Source of the DNA: Baffinella frigidus
Taxonomy: Eukaryota > Cryptophyceae > Cryptomonadales > Baffinellaceae
Direction: 5' to 3'
DNA: 12,442 nt
NCBI GenBank assembly: GCA_026770585.1
Contig: MU646496.1
Coordinates: 362,142 to 374,583 of the forward strand
Part shown: one piece after another, positions 1 through 7,040 of the stretch
How the letters are laid out: each line of letters starts with the position of its first letter
How positions within the stretch are numbered: position 1 is the first letter of the stretch
Notes under the pieces: model-generated
Database searches by the model: none
Seen by the model: only the letters and a program-made list of their open reading frames with translations
Told to the model about the DNA's origin: nothing
Made by a program: the position numbers and the translations under genes

Positions 1-29
1 GAAATTAAAACCTAAAGGACCTAAAGGAC
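1..29 (+). repeat. Partial copy of left-end repeat family (R1), 3' end only
   Basis: The window opens inside a copy of a repeat whose 3' end reads AAATTAAAACCTAAAGGACC followed by TAAAGG. The same end is seen at 458-479, 579-602 and 850-874. Only the last ~29 bases are present, so the element is cut by the window edge. Function unknown. Confidence 0.7.
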
Positions 30-214
30 AACACCCCCACAAATCTGTCAACTTCAGAAACAAGACACCATTGGTGTACTGCAATTTTCGATTTTCGCCT
101 TGAGTTGACTAATACAAAACTTTGCCCTGGCAGTGTACTACTGAAAAATCCCACCCCGTGAGGCACCAAGTGGCTCCAATTCCGGGGGGTGGGCAAATTG
201 ATTTCCACACCCCA

Positions 215-250
215 AAACTGGACGCGAACGTTACCAGTCGCGTCCAGTTT
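215..250. repeat. Inverted repeat, 13-bp perfect stem
   Basis: AAACTGGACGCGA (215-227) is the exact reverse complement of 238-250, with a 10-base loop. It sits in sequence with no recognisable gene. It could be a remnant of a small foldback element or a cruciform-forming site; there is no run of T to suggest a terminator. Confidence 0.6.
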
Positions 251-410
251 GTACCACACGTGAAATTCAAATTGGATTCTTGTCCAGAATGTTTACGATT
301 GATTTGCCAAACTAAGGCAGACACCTCGAATTTGAACTACGGGGTAGGGGTTTTCAGCTGTAAAGAACTGGGTAAGGCTCGTAACCTGAAGAGTAAAATC
401 CCGGAAATAT

Positions 411-479
411 GCAGATCTTTTCTACGGAAAGGCGTGTCGTTGGGCCAAGATGGGAGAAATTAAAACCTAAAGGACCTAA
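411..479 (+). repeat. R1 repeat copy, partial
   Basis: Starts at GCAGATCTTTTCTACGGAAA and ends at the CCTAAAGGACCTAAAG motif. It matches the 3' half of the fuller copies at 491-602 and 721-874, with GGCGTGTCGTTGGGC in the middle. Same orientation as the other copies. Confidence 0.75.
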
Positions 480-490
480 AGCGCTTTTAC

Positions 491-602
491 CGGAGAGCTA
501 AACGCGATCCGAAAAGAAAAATGAGTTTTCTGCAGATCCTTTCTACGGAAGAGCGTGCCGTTGGGCTATGTTGGGCGAAATTGAAACCTAAAGGTCCTAA
601 AG
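491..602 (+). repeat. R1 repeat copy
   Basis: Contains, in order, GGAGAGCTAAACGCGATCCG, TGCAGATCCTTTCTACGGAA, GTTGGGCTATGTTGGGCGAA and AAACCTAAAGGTCCTAAAGG. All four blocks recur in the same order at 761-874. It follows the previous copy after a very short gap, so the family is locally tandem here. No coding potential is recognised. Confidence 0.8.
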
Positions 603-603
603 G

Positions 604-657
604 GGTATCCGTTGTTGGAGCTGTCATACTTCAACCATGGGACATCATAAGCCTCAA
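604..657 (+). repeat. Dispersed repeat R2, copy 1
   Basis: The block GTATCCGTTGTTGGAGCTGT...CTTCAACCATGGGACATCAT...GCCTCA is repeated with a few changes at 1611-1666. The first ~20 bases of copy 2 (with CATCTGAGG just upstream) also match 1163-1183. It sits directly 3' of an R1 copy, so R1 and R2 may be parts of one longer repeat. Confidence 0.75.
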
Positions 658-720
658 ACAGGCTGACTTGGGTTCGGTGTGTGTGCGAGCGCGTTCCTCT
701 TCGGGATAACTCAAACACCC

Positions 721-874
721 CAAGAGAATCCCCCTGTATGCCCTCTTCACGGGCCTCTGCACTGGAGAGCTAAACGCGATCCGAAACAAAAATGCTTTTT
801 CTGCAGATCTTTTCTACGGAAAGGCGTGTCGTTGGGCTATGTTGGGAGCAATTAAAACCTCAAGGACCTAAAGG
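721..874 (+). repeat. R1 repeat copy, longest
   Basis: The fullest copy. It begins with CAAGAGAATCCCCCTGTATG and CCCTCTTCACGGGCCTCTGC, then carries the GGAGAGCTAAACGCGATCCG block, the GCAGATCTTTTCTACGG block and the CCTCAAGGACCTAAAGG end. The 2940-3078 copy shares the whole 5' half with few mismatches. No terminal inverted repeats or reverse transcriptase-like frame is visible, so the class of element is unknown. Confidence 0.8.
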
Positions 875-890
875 CGGTGTCAAAGGACCT

Positions 891-956
891 GACGCGGGTG
901 GGTGCTAACGCGGGTGGACTGAAGCGGGAGGATGCTAATGCGGGTGGTTGCTAACG
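891..956 (+). repeat. Short tandem repeat, 14-17 base unit, about 4 copies
   Basis: Imperfect units of the form ACGCGGGTGGNTGCTA run head to tail: ACGCGGGTGGGTGCTA, ACGCGGGTGGACTGAA, GCGGGAGGATGCTA, ATGCGGGTGGTTGCTA. It lies directly 3' of an R1 copy. Confidence 0.75.
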
Positions 957-1008
957 CTTGTTTTGGTAATTTTCTGGTGTTTTTTTTTGACGCTTGGATT
1001 GCCCTGAG

Positions 1009-1147
1009 TTTTGCTGATTTCCGTACACTGAGGAAACCTCTACACACTCACCTGTCTCTCTCCCCATGGGTCAAAATACTCACATCACATTTCCCTTTGC
1101 TCTCCCTTAACTTTGCTGACTTCCGCACATTGGGGGAAACCTCTACA
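1009..1147 (+). repeat. Direct repeat pair of 37 bases, 102 bases apart
   Basis: TTTGCTGATTTCCGTACACT...GGAAACCTCTACAC (1009-1045) returns as TTTGCTGACTTCCGCACATT...GGAAACCTCTACAT (1111-1147). The changes are mainly transitions. The spacer is not itself repeated in the window. Confidence 0.75.
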
Positions 1148-1183
1148 TTTGTTTGGTTTGACATCTGAGGCATCCGTGGTTGT

Positions 1184-1610
1184 AAAAGGGCGTGCGGAGC
1201 GCAGCTGCGGGAGTTCAGACCACTAGTCACGGAGTTTTCGAGGGTAACGGGGAACTCCGTTACAGGTTGGAGCTCCATGCGCCTGACGATGGGATTCTAT
1301 ATGGGCCATTGAGGCTCATCACCTGTCCGACCGAGGCTCGCAGCCTTCAGCCGACTTGCTTTATCCTGTGTGTGTGTGAGCGCGTTCCCAGTTGGGGATA
1401 CCTAACGCCCGATGAGGATACCCTTTAGCCGGTTTCTGCCGCGATCCTCTGTACACGGGGACTTCAGGTGGTCCGAAAGAAATGATGGCCTTTCAAAAGA
1501 ACAAGTTCCGGTGTCCGCCTGTGTTGGGAGCTCAAAGAACCTAAAAGACCTCAAGGATCGATAACCTGATTGCAACAAACAGGGGTTTATCCCCTCTCAC
1601 CTTTTATCTG
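1184..1610. other. Non-coding stretch with a diverged R1 relative
   Basis: No convincing gene. Around 1440-1557 the order of short matches (GTCCGAAAGAAATG, then TGTTGGGAGCTC, then AACCTAAAAGACCTCAAGG) follows the R1 copies at a lower identity, so this is probably an old copy. GTGTGTGTGTGAGCGCGTTCC near 1362-1386 also resembles 677-698. Confidence 0.45.
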
Positions 1611-1666
1611 AGGTATCCGTGGTTGGACCTCTTATGCTTCAACCATGGGATACCATCAGCCTCATA
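1611..1666 (+). repeat. Dispersed repeat R2, copy 2
   Basis: Second copy of the 604-657 block (GGTATCCGTGGTTGGACCTC...CTTCAACCATGGGATACCAT). It runs directly into the telomere-like tract that begins at about 1672. Confidence 0.75.
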
Positions 1667-1671
1667 AAGGC

Positions 1672-2060
1672 TAAACCCTAAACCCTGAACCCTAAACCCT
1701 ACACCATAATCCCTAAACCCTAAACCCTGATCCCTGAACACTAAACACTAAACACTAAACCTTGAAACCTGAACCCTAAGCCCTGAACCCTAAGCCCTGA
1801 ACCCTAAACCCTAAACCCTAAACCCTAAACCCTAAACCCTAAACCCTAAACCCTAAACCCTAAACCCTAAACCCTAAACCCTAAAACCTAAACCCTAAAC
1901 CCTGAACCCTAAACCCTAAATCCTAAACCCTAAACCCCGAGCCCTCAATCCCAGACCCTCAACCCTCAACCCTCAACCCTTTAACCTAAACCTCAAACCC
2001 CAAAACCTAAACCCCAAACCCCAAACCCCAAACCCCATACTCACAACCCACAATTCCAAG
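1672..2060 (+). repeat. Interstitial telomere-like tract, CCCTAAA type
   Basis: About 390 bases of CCCTAAA and variants (CCCTGAA, CACTAAA, CCCTAAG, CCCCAAA). The core at 1802-1885 is 12 perfect CCCTAAA units in a row. Variants rise toward both ends, and non-repeat DNA continues on both sides, so this is an interstitial tract and not a chromosome end. The unit is the plant-type telomere repeat, also found in several algal and protist groups. Confidence 0.95.
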
Positions 2061-2125
2061 CACTAAAACCTAACGCCTATCCCTTATGTGCCTGCCCCGC
2101 CTCAAGTCGTCCCTTCGTCAAAATG

Positions 2126-2263
2126 TCAACTTTGACATGTATGGGCTCGGCCGCCCCTGAATGGAAAATTCCAAAAAAATAAACAGCCTGTTGGGCTCGC
2201 TAAGCTAAACGAATAAAGTAATTGTAGCTGAACAATCCGGGAAAACCCTGCCCCCCCCCCCCC
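2126..2263. other. Short palindrome and a run of 13 C
   Basis: ATGTCAACTTTGACAT near 2123-2138 is a 7-bp stem around a 2-base centre. A run of 13 C lies at 2251-2263 between GGGAAAACCC and GGGAAACCC. No gene is seen in 2060-2337. Confidence 0.6.
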
Positions 2264-2336
2264 GGGAAACCCTCGTTTGCACCACCGCCTTTCCTTAAGA
2301 TAAGAGATAAATACACTCCGGTTTCGGCAGATAAGG

Positions 2337-2515
2337 GATAGCCCAGAGCCTAAAGCCCAAACCCCAAACCTCAACCCCCAAACCCAAACCCCAAGCCCCA
2401 AACCCAACCCCCAACCCCCAAACCCCAAACCCTAAACCCCAAACCCTAACCCCTAAACGGCTAAACCTGAAACCCTCAACCCTCAACCCTCAACCCTGTA
2501 CCCCAAACCCTAAAC
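2337..2515 (+). repeat. Telomere-like tract, CCCCAAA/CCCTCAA variants
   Basis: Degenerate 6-8 base units (CCCCAAACC, CCCTAAACC, CCCTCAA) cover most of this stretch. They match the 3' part of the 1672-2060 tract in type. No long perfect CCCTAAA run is present, consistent with an older tract. Confidence 0.85.
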
Positions 2516-2517
2516 CT

Positions 2518-2563
2518 GTTGACTAAACGCGAGAAACCGGTTGACTAAACGCGAGATTTAGTC
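2518..2563. repeat. 22-base tandem duplication with a near-palindrome
   Basis: GTTGACTAAACGCGAG occurs at 2518-2533 and again at 2540-2555. The second copy runs into ATTTAGTCGAC, which pairs imperfectly with its own GTTGACTAAA. The CTAAACGCGA core is also in the R1 repeat copies (GAGAGCTAAACGCGATCCG). Confidence 0.6.
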
Positions 2564-2939
2564 GACCCTCCGGTACTAAACTAAGAACACGAAGGCCCCA
2601 AATCCGGTGCGAGTTTTCAAGTTCTGGGTTCTCGTAAGCCAGATATCCCTGCAGAATGCAAACGCGGTGCATGTAACCCTACCCACACGAGAATGCTAGA
2701 GGAGTCTATTTCAAACCGATGTGCTTGTAAAAGTGGGCCTTTGTGTAGTAACTTTTGTTGATTGGTCACGTAAGTAGGCGAAATTAAACCAGACGCGAGG
2801 TTGGAACACCCTACCCTGGTACAAATATTTACAACAACCCTACATGTAAATAGGATGCTGTAGCATTCTTGAGTGGACCAAGCATGCATCCCTCGGTTTG
2901 CAGCTCCGAGGTGGGCCTAGGAGAAGCCGAGGCCACCCC
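2564..2939. other. Stretch without a supported gene
   Basis: Open frames here are short, unlike any family I recognise, and overlap each other. No clear tandem or inverted repeat beyond short matches (for example CATGTAAACCCTAC-like strings). Probably intergenic. Confidence 0.5.
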
Positions 2940-3078
2940 AAGAGAACCACCCTGTACCCCCTCTTCACGAGCCTCTGCACTGGAGAGCGAAACGCGATCC
3001 GAGAGCAAAAATGCTTTCTCTGCAGTCCTTTCTACGGAACGGCGTGTCGTTGGGCTATGTTGGGAGCATTTAAAACCA
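2940..3078 (+). repeat. R1 repeat copy, distant from the cluster
   Basis: Matches 721-858 through AAGAGAACCACCCTGTACCC, CTCTTCACGAGCCTCTGCAC, TGGAGAGCGAAACGCGATCC, TGCAGTCCTTTCTACGG and GTTGGGCTATGTTGGGAGCA. The end diverges: the CCTAAAGG tail is replaced after TTTAAAACC. A lone tail-like GGCCTAAAGGACCTAAAGGC sits at 3269-3288. Confidence 0.8.
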
Positions 3079-3190
3079 CCCTGGAGGGGACTTGCGGCCA
3101 TTCCCGAATAACCCGTTATCGCAAAAGTTGACAGGATGTGTACCACTAAAATACCTATTAGACCTTTTTGTACCAGATCCATTCATCACG

Positions 3191-3213
3191 GTGCTACCGC
3201 CGGAAGGTAGCAT
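3191..3213. repeat. Small hairpin
   Basis: TGCTACC and GGTAGCA flank a 7-base loop (GCCGGAA). The surrounding 3080-3480 holds no supported gene; a segment near 3328-3360 (GAGGCTCGCAACCTGTCTGA) resembles 1311-1345, so this is more dispersed-repeat DNA. Confidence 0.45.
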
Positions 3214-3490
3214 CTCAAGGGGTGTTGACTTAAGAATGCTCAAAATACCCTAATGTGCCCTCCAGGGTGGCCTAAAGGACCTAAAGGCAGTTTCTACGGG
3301 CCCGCTTGTGGGCCCTTGTCGAGTCACTCCGAGGCTCGCAACCTGTCTGACCGAGGCTCACAGGTCATCCTACACGGGGTAGTATCCCCAGGGTTCCAGA
3401 GAACACTGCGCCCACCTGCAACGGCCTACAGAGACCTTTGTTGATACCAACATGCGTATCCACGAATCATGCCAGACCAGCCCCTCTACA

Positions 3491-3721
3491 GGGGTACCTC
3501 GCTCATGAGAAACTGCCCCCCCCCCCCTAGGGACCACCGTAGGGCCCTAGGCATCCTTCAAGTGGCGAGGCCGTCAAATTTGACGGCCAAGAGGTCCTAG
3601 GCAGGTCCTAGGGCCCTACGGTAGGGCGTATGGGCCTACTCGCCACTCAAGGGATAGCTATCATAGGCCTACTGTAGGGTCCTAGCTAGGGGCGCGCGGT
3701 TTCTTAGGAGCGAGGTACCCC
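3491..3721. mobile_element. Foldback (MITE-like) element, 231 bp, outer member of a nested pair
   Basis: The ends GGGGTACCTCGCTC (3491-3504) and GAGCGAGGTACCCC (3708-3721) are perfect 14-base inverted repeats. The match continues imperfectly inward (GAGAAAC with GTTTCTT; CCGTAGGG with CCTACTG). TCTAC lies just outside both ends (3485-3489 after allowing one extra A, and 3722-3726), a candidate target-site duplication. No transposase frame fits inside, so it would be non-autonomous. A second foldback element (3554-3654) sits within it. Confidence 0.7.
3554..3654 (-). mobile_element. 101-bp foldback element, copy A, nested
   Basis: Read on the minus strand it aligns without gaps to 11263-11363, with about 15 differences in 101 bases by eye. 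Ends are TCCCTTGAGTGGCGAG and its imperfect complement near 3554-3570. A 20-bp perfect palindrome (GGCCGTCAAATTTGACGGCC) lies near one end, and the centre has CGTAGGGCCCTAGGACCTGC. The right flank is TA and the left CA, suggesting a TA target with one base changed, as in Tc1/mariner-derived MITEs. Confidence 0.75.
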
Positions 3722-3726
3722 TCTAC

Positions 3727-4150
3727 GTACACTTGCTCGGAAGCTCCCTGCAGACGACCACTTCCTTGCCCAGAGAGATTGACAATTTATTGCCAAACAG
3801 TCAGCGTCAGTGTCGCACATGCTACGCATTGTGCCATTCCTGTACCCCATGTCGGCCGCTCATTCGAGCATTTTCCGGACGGATTCTAACTCCACCTCCT
3901 ACTGAATGGGGTCACTTGCAGTGGGGTGCAAGTGCAGGTGGGCAAGGTTGCTGGGCCAGCTTGGTTCTATGGCAGTAGGAGGTCCAGCCGCACCGCCGCA
4001 CCTCGCATCCCCTCGCCACCCGCGCGCGCCCGCGTGCCCGCCTGGCACGAAAACATGCCATCTGTGCAGCGCGCCATGGCGTTAGCCGCACTCACGGATG
4101 CCACGCATGGCCTCTCTCTAGAAGATCGCGCGGCGTGAGCACGCACGGGA
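3727..4150. other. 3' flank of the GST gene
   Basis: GC content rises sharply from about 3970 toward the gene, as expected for its 3' untranslated region. I see no clear polyadenylation signal on the minus strand. The only structured feature is AGGTTGCTGGGCCAGCTTGG plus TTCTATGG at 3945-3972, which is repeated in inverse orientation in the intron. Open frames on the plus strand here look like GC-rich accidents. Confidence 0.45.
3945..3972 (+). repeat. 28-base inverted repeat, outer half
   Basis: These 28 bases are an exact reverse complement of 5580-5607, inside the GST intron. The pair therefore brackets exon 2. No longer match was seen beyond the 28 bases. Confidence 0.8.
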
Positions 4151-6346
4151 TCACGGGAGCGCGCGCCCAGCGCGCACGCTCTCCGCCACCTGCGAGGTGG
4201 TGACGTTGTCCGCGTAGCGCTTGTACGTCCCGATGAGCGCGGCGTGCTCCGCGAGCGTCGCCACCACGCTGCTGCGCGCGAGCGTCGCGCCCATCCACAC
4301 GTCGAACCGCGCCATCGCCATGCCCGCCAGGGTGCTTTCGCGGTTCCCCGCGCCCTCCTCCTCCGTGCCAGCCGCCGCCGCCCCCCCCGCGCCGGCGTGC
4401 CAGTCGAACGCGCGGTAGTGCTGCAGCACGAACATGCGGTGTGCCCACGGCGCGAACGATATGTCGACCGCGCTGAACTCCTTGCCCAGGAAAAACGGCC
4501 CGTCGGTTGCCGGGGGCATCGCCTGTGCGAACGTGACCATCGCCTGGTTGAGGGTTTAGGATTGAGACTGTGTGGTGTAGGGTTTAGGGTTTAGGGTTTA
4601 GGGTTTAGGGTTTGGGGATCAGGGTTTAGGGTTTGGAGTGTGTGGCGTAGGGTTGAGGGTTGAGGGTGTAGGGTCCAGGGTTTAGGGTTTAGGGTGTAGG
4701 TTTTAGGGTTTAGGGTGCAGGGTGTAGGGTTTAGGGTTTGGGGATCCGGGTTTAGGGTTTGGAGTGTGTGGTGTAGGGTGCAGAGTTTAGGGTTCAGGCT
4801 GTATGATCTAGCGATGTAGGACACGTAGACAGCACTTCTACACCCCAACGTTTCGAGAACACAAATGAAAACAAGGACGGACCTAGGGTTGTTATATCGG
4901 ACTTCTGCCGATATCTTATCAGAGTTATCGGCTCGTACCAGCGTTCCAGCTGATAAAAGCCGACAACTCCCTCTCCCAAGGCGCCTTCCTGGAGGTGCTG
5001 GTTGGGGGGGGGGTTCTTCCTAGGGAGGAGGTGGAACTTCATGCAAAAGTATCTGCTTAAAGTACCCCATGTATGGCGATCCGTAGGAGGGGGGGCGCTC
5101 TTTTGAAGTAAAGCGAGGCACCCCTGTATGGCGGTCCTCAGAGGGTGGGGGGGGTGCGTTCTCAAAAGCGAGGCACCCCTGTAAGGCGAGCAAGGAGACA
5201 AGAGGAGAAACAAGTTGACTGAGAGCCACCCCCGCACGCTGTGCACTGTATTGTTGCATGCGTTGAAACGCAAACACACACCCTGTGACTTTATTTAAGC
5301 CATCCTGGCTAGCATATAAAACTCAATACAACTCATAGAGCGCTTGCGGGAAAACTTGACCGATTTCAACGAGAAATATTTTCAGAAATTCAGAGCTTTT
5401 GTACCAGGACGTGACATGAAACCGGTCCATCTAAACGATTCTGGTACAAATTCTGAAAACATTTCTCGTTGAAATCGGCCAAGTTTCCCCGCAACCGCTC
5501 CAACACTCAAAACTCAGGCAGAGCTAGCAAATGAAACTCGTGCAGCGCAGGGGAGGTGTTTAATAAAACTCAGGACTGACCATAGAACCAAGCTGGCCCA
5601 GCAACCTGCGTTCTCTGGGCTGGGGGGGGACCTGCCAAGGTCCGTTGACATCTTCCCGGACTTCCTCCTCTCTCGTGCCGGATTTTTTTTCCCGCCTCAT
5701 GACATACTGAGACCCTTTTTTGGCGGTCCCTCACGGACCGCCAGAACACTCGGGTCGGCTCACTATTGTCAAGTTGCCTGCTGGGTGTGAGCAACCTTGA
5801 CCCTCAAGCCCGGTGAGCAACCTTGACCCTCAACGCCAGAACAAAACCCCAACACAGCTCTGGTGGGCAACTCACCTCGCGCAGGCTCTGTTTCGCCTCC
5901 TCCCTCTCGGCCTCGTCGGTCTTGACGAGCATGCGGTAGAACGGCGGCACGAGCTTCTTGCCAACAAAGTCAATCCAGATCCGGCACCTCGCGCGCTGTT
6001 CCACGTTCTCCGGGAAGATTCTCCCGGCCTTCCCTCCAGCTTCCCACAGAGCCTCGTGAACGTACTCGACGCAGATCATGCTTTCATACACGCAGCCCAG
6101 CCTGTTCCCGTTCTCATCGAAGCGCAGCACGGTCGGCACCAGGCCGTTGGGGTTGGCCTCAAGCAGCTCGGGGGTCTTGTCGTAGTTCACCTCGTCCTTG
6201 CTAATGCTCATCGCCTGAACGTTCTCGAAATCAACCCCGGCCTCCTCCAGCGCGATCCACGCCCGCTGCGCAAACGGGCAGAACCATGCGTTCAGCAACC
6301 GCACCGCCGGCAGCCCGGGGTCCCGCGGAGCAGCAGCTGTCGCCAT
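4151..6346 (-). CDS. Omega-like (cysteine) glutathione S-transferase, two exons
   Basis: Spliced gene: exon 1 is 6346-5876 (157 codons), exon 2 is 4543-4151 (130 codons plus TGA), both junctions in phase 0. Donor GAG|GTGAGT, acceptor CAACCAG|GCG. The product is 287 residues. Residues 15-103 form a thioredoxin-like N-domain: the catalytic motif FCPFAQRAW has Cys23, the cis-proline is in LVPTV (Pro71), and the glutathione-contacting pair is Glu88-Ser89 in YESMICVEY. The helical C-domain follows from about 115, with the conserved folding box FSAVDI (180-185). CPFA with Cys places it with omega-like GSTs, which act as glutathione-dependent thiol transferases or dehydroascorbate reductases; the substrate is not known. 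The usual length is about 240, and a low-complexity Gly/Ala/Glu insert at about 207-223 accounts for part of the excess. The start ATG has a good context (AAAGATGGCG) and is the first in-frame ATG. No targeting peptide is evident, so it is probably cytosolic. Confidence 0.9.
4551..4800 (-). repeat. Intronic telomere-like tract with a 126-base higher-order period
   Basis: On the plus strand this reads TTTAGGG with variants (TGTAGGG, TTGAGGG, TTTGGGG); about four perfect units lie near 4578-4611. The string TTTGGGGATC recurs at 4611 and 4737, and GGAGTGTGTGG at 4635 and 4761. Each is spaced 126 bases apart, so it has a higher-order repeat of 18 seven-base units. Orientation is opposite to the 1672-2060 tract. 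Confidence 0.85.
5058..5190 (+). repeat. Degenerate tandem repeat in the intron, about 3 copies
   Basis: Units contain AAAG(C/T)GAGGCACCCCTGTA, then TGGCGGTCC, then a G run. Copies begin near 5060, 5109 and 5167, and the third is truncated. The block contains G runs of 7-8. Confidence 0.6.
5338..5500. mobile_element. Foldback element in the GST intron, arms of 60-70 bases
   Basis: The left arm (5338-5407) begins GAGCGCTTGCGGGAAAACTT and ends TTTTGTACCAG. The right arm (5441-5500) is its imperfect reverse complement, beginning CTGGTACAAATTCTGAAAAC. A 10-base bulge in the left arm explains the length difference; otherwise only a handful of mismatches are seen. The 33-base loop holds GTCCATCTAAACGA, which also occurs at 8461 and 11434. 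There is no coding capacity, so this is a MITE or a similar foldback. Confidence 0.85.
5580..5607 (-). repeat. 28-base inverted repeat, intronic half
   Basis: Exact reverse complement of 3945-3972. See that entry and the finding on this pair. Confidence 0.8.
5721..5743. repeat. Hairpin, 9-bp stem
   Basis: TGGCGGTCC and GGACCGCCA are perfect complements around CTCAC. A further GACCC/GGGTC pair lies outside it. It is intronic. Confidence 0.6.
5787..5833 (+). repeat. 26-base tandem duplication next to exon 1
   Basis: GTGAGCAACCTTGACCCTCA occurs at 5787 and 5813. It lies about 40 bases inside the intron from the exon 1 donor. Confidence 0.8.
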
Positions 6347-6689
6347 CTTTGTGTTTGCAAGAGTTCGAGCAGCGGATAGCTTCCACTCAGACTCGTTGGA
6401 CGCTCTTGAGAGTCCGCCAAGCAAGGGGTTGTTCAGAAGTTGGTTTGGGCCTGTGCGCCAAGCCGCCCCTGCAAGTTGCAACTTCGACACTAAGTTGTCA
6501 AGTTGACATAGTGTCCAAAAGTTATGGGGTGTCAACTTTGGCTGCAGCGCCAGTAGTAAATTTCAGGGTCTGGTCGCAGAGGGTCGGAGCGTCAATCTGA
6601 GAACCTTCGCCAGCCCAGGTAGCGAGGCGATGGGGGAGACGTGGACATTACCAGCTAGCTGACGGTCTCGCGCGCTGGCGCGCTGCACA
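6347..6689. promoter_or_regulatory. Upstream region of the GST gene
   Basis: This is where the promoter and 5' leader of the minus-strand GST should lie. The frame stays open upstream of the ATG as far as 6535, but without another ATG. TGACA-containing strings near 6504-6535 form weak inverted pairs (TGTCAAGTTGACA is a short palindrome at 6498-6510). No TATA box or known response element can be called. Confidence 0.35.
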
Positions 6690-7025
6690 TTATTTTGGGG
6701 CATTTTCTTGATCTGCTGAGCTCTTGGGAGTTTCCTCGGCAGAAATCTCGCGGTGGCGAAGCAGCGGACTGCCGGCCTGCCGCCCTCGAGGGCGTGGGGA
6801 AAGCGCACGGGCGGAAGGCGGGATGGACACGCTGACACAGCCCTTGACAAAATGGTTGACTGCCATGAGCACCTGCTGCTCAAGCTCAGGCGAGCTTCCC
6901 CTCTCCGCTCGCCACAAACGTCCTACACCTCGCGAAGAAGCCACCTGCGTCTCCCCACTCCTGCACGCCCGCGCCAGATCCCGCGACTGGATGTTGGCAT
7001 CAACAGGCCACTCCACCACGGGAAT
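6690..7025 (-). other. GC-rich segment, possible exon, direction uncertain
   Basis: GC-rich and lacking stops in more than one frame on both strands. The minus-strand frame ends with a stop at 6690 and reads, for example, SPELEQQVLMAVNHFVKGC, which looks helical and has G/C-rich third positions like the GST exons. The plus-strand frames are equally long, so none is clearly preferred. I recognise no family. It may be the 5' region of GST, a neighbouring gene's exon, or chance. Confidence 0.2.
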
Positions 7026-7040
7026 AGCATGTCTCATTCG

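Larger units (their letters stand above)
4544..5875 (-). other. GST intron, 1,332 bases, packed with repeats
   Basis: The GT-AG intron runs from GTGAGTTGCC (5875 downward) to CCCTAAACCCTCAACCAG. It contains, from its 5' end on the minus strand: a 26-base tandem duplication, a hairpin, half of the 28-base inverted repeat, a 163-bp foldback element, a tandem repeat and a 250-base telomere-like tract. The last 18 bases carry CTAAAC and CTCAAC, both close to a branch-point consensus, and derive from the telomere-like repeat. Confidence 0.8.

Noticed and set aside
1802-1885. A true chromosome end
   Set aside because: Non-telomeric sequence continues on both sides and the perfect run is only 12 units.
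4092-4448. Gly/Arg/His-rich 118-codon frame on the same strand as GST exon 2
   Set aside because: It is a shadow of exon 2 in another frame, caused by high GC content.
4591-4848. 85-codon minus-strand frame rich in TLNP, a pattern often annotated as a protein
   Set aside because: It is a direct translation of the telomere-like tract, whose seven-base unit leaves frames open. It lies in the GST intron.
4794-5279. 161-codon minus-strand frame in the GST intron
   Set aside because: It crosses the tandem repeat, G runs and the end of the satellite; no family is recognised and the region is intronic.
6347-6535. N-terminal extension of the GST in the open upstream frame, possibly a targeting peptide
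   Set aside because: There is no in-frame ATG upstream of 6346. The frame only opens at a TTG, and the 6346 ATG has a good context.
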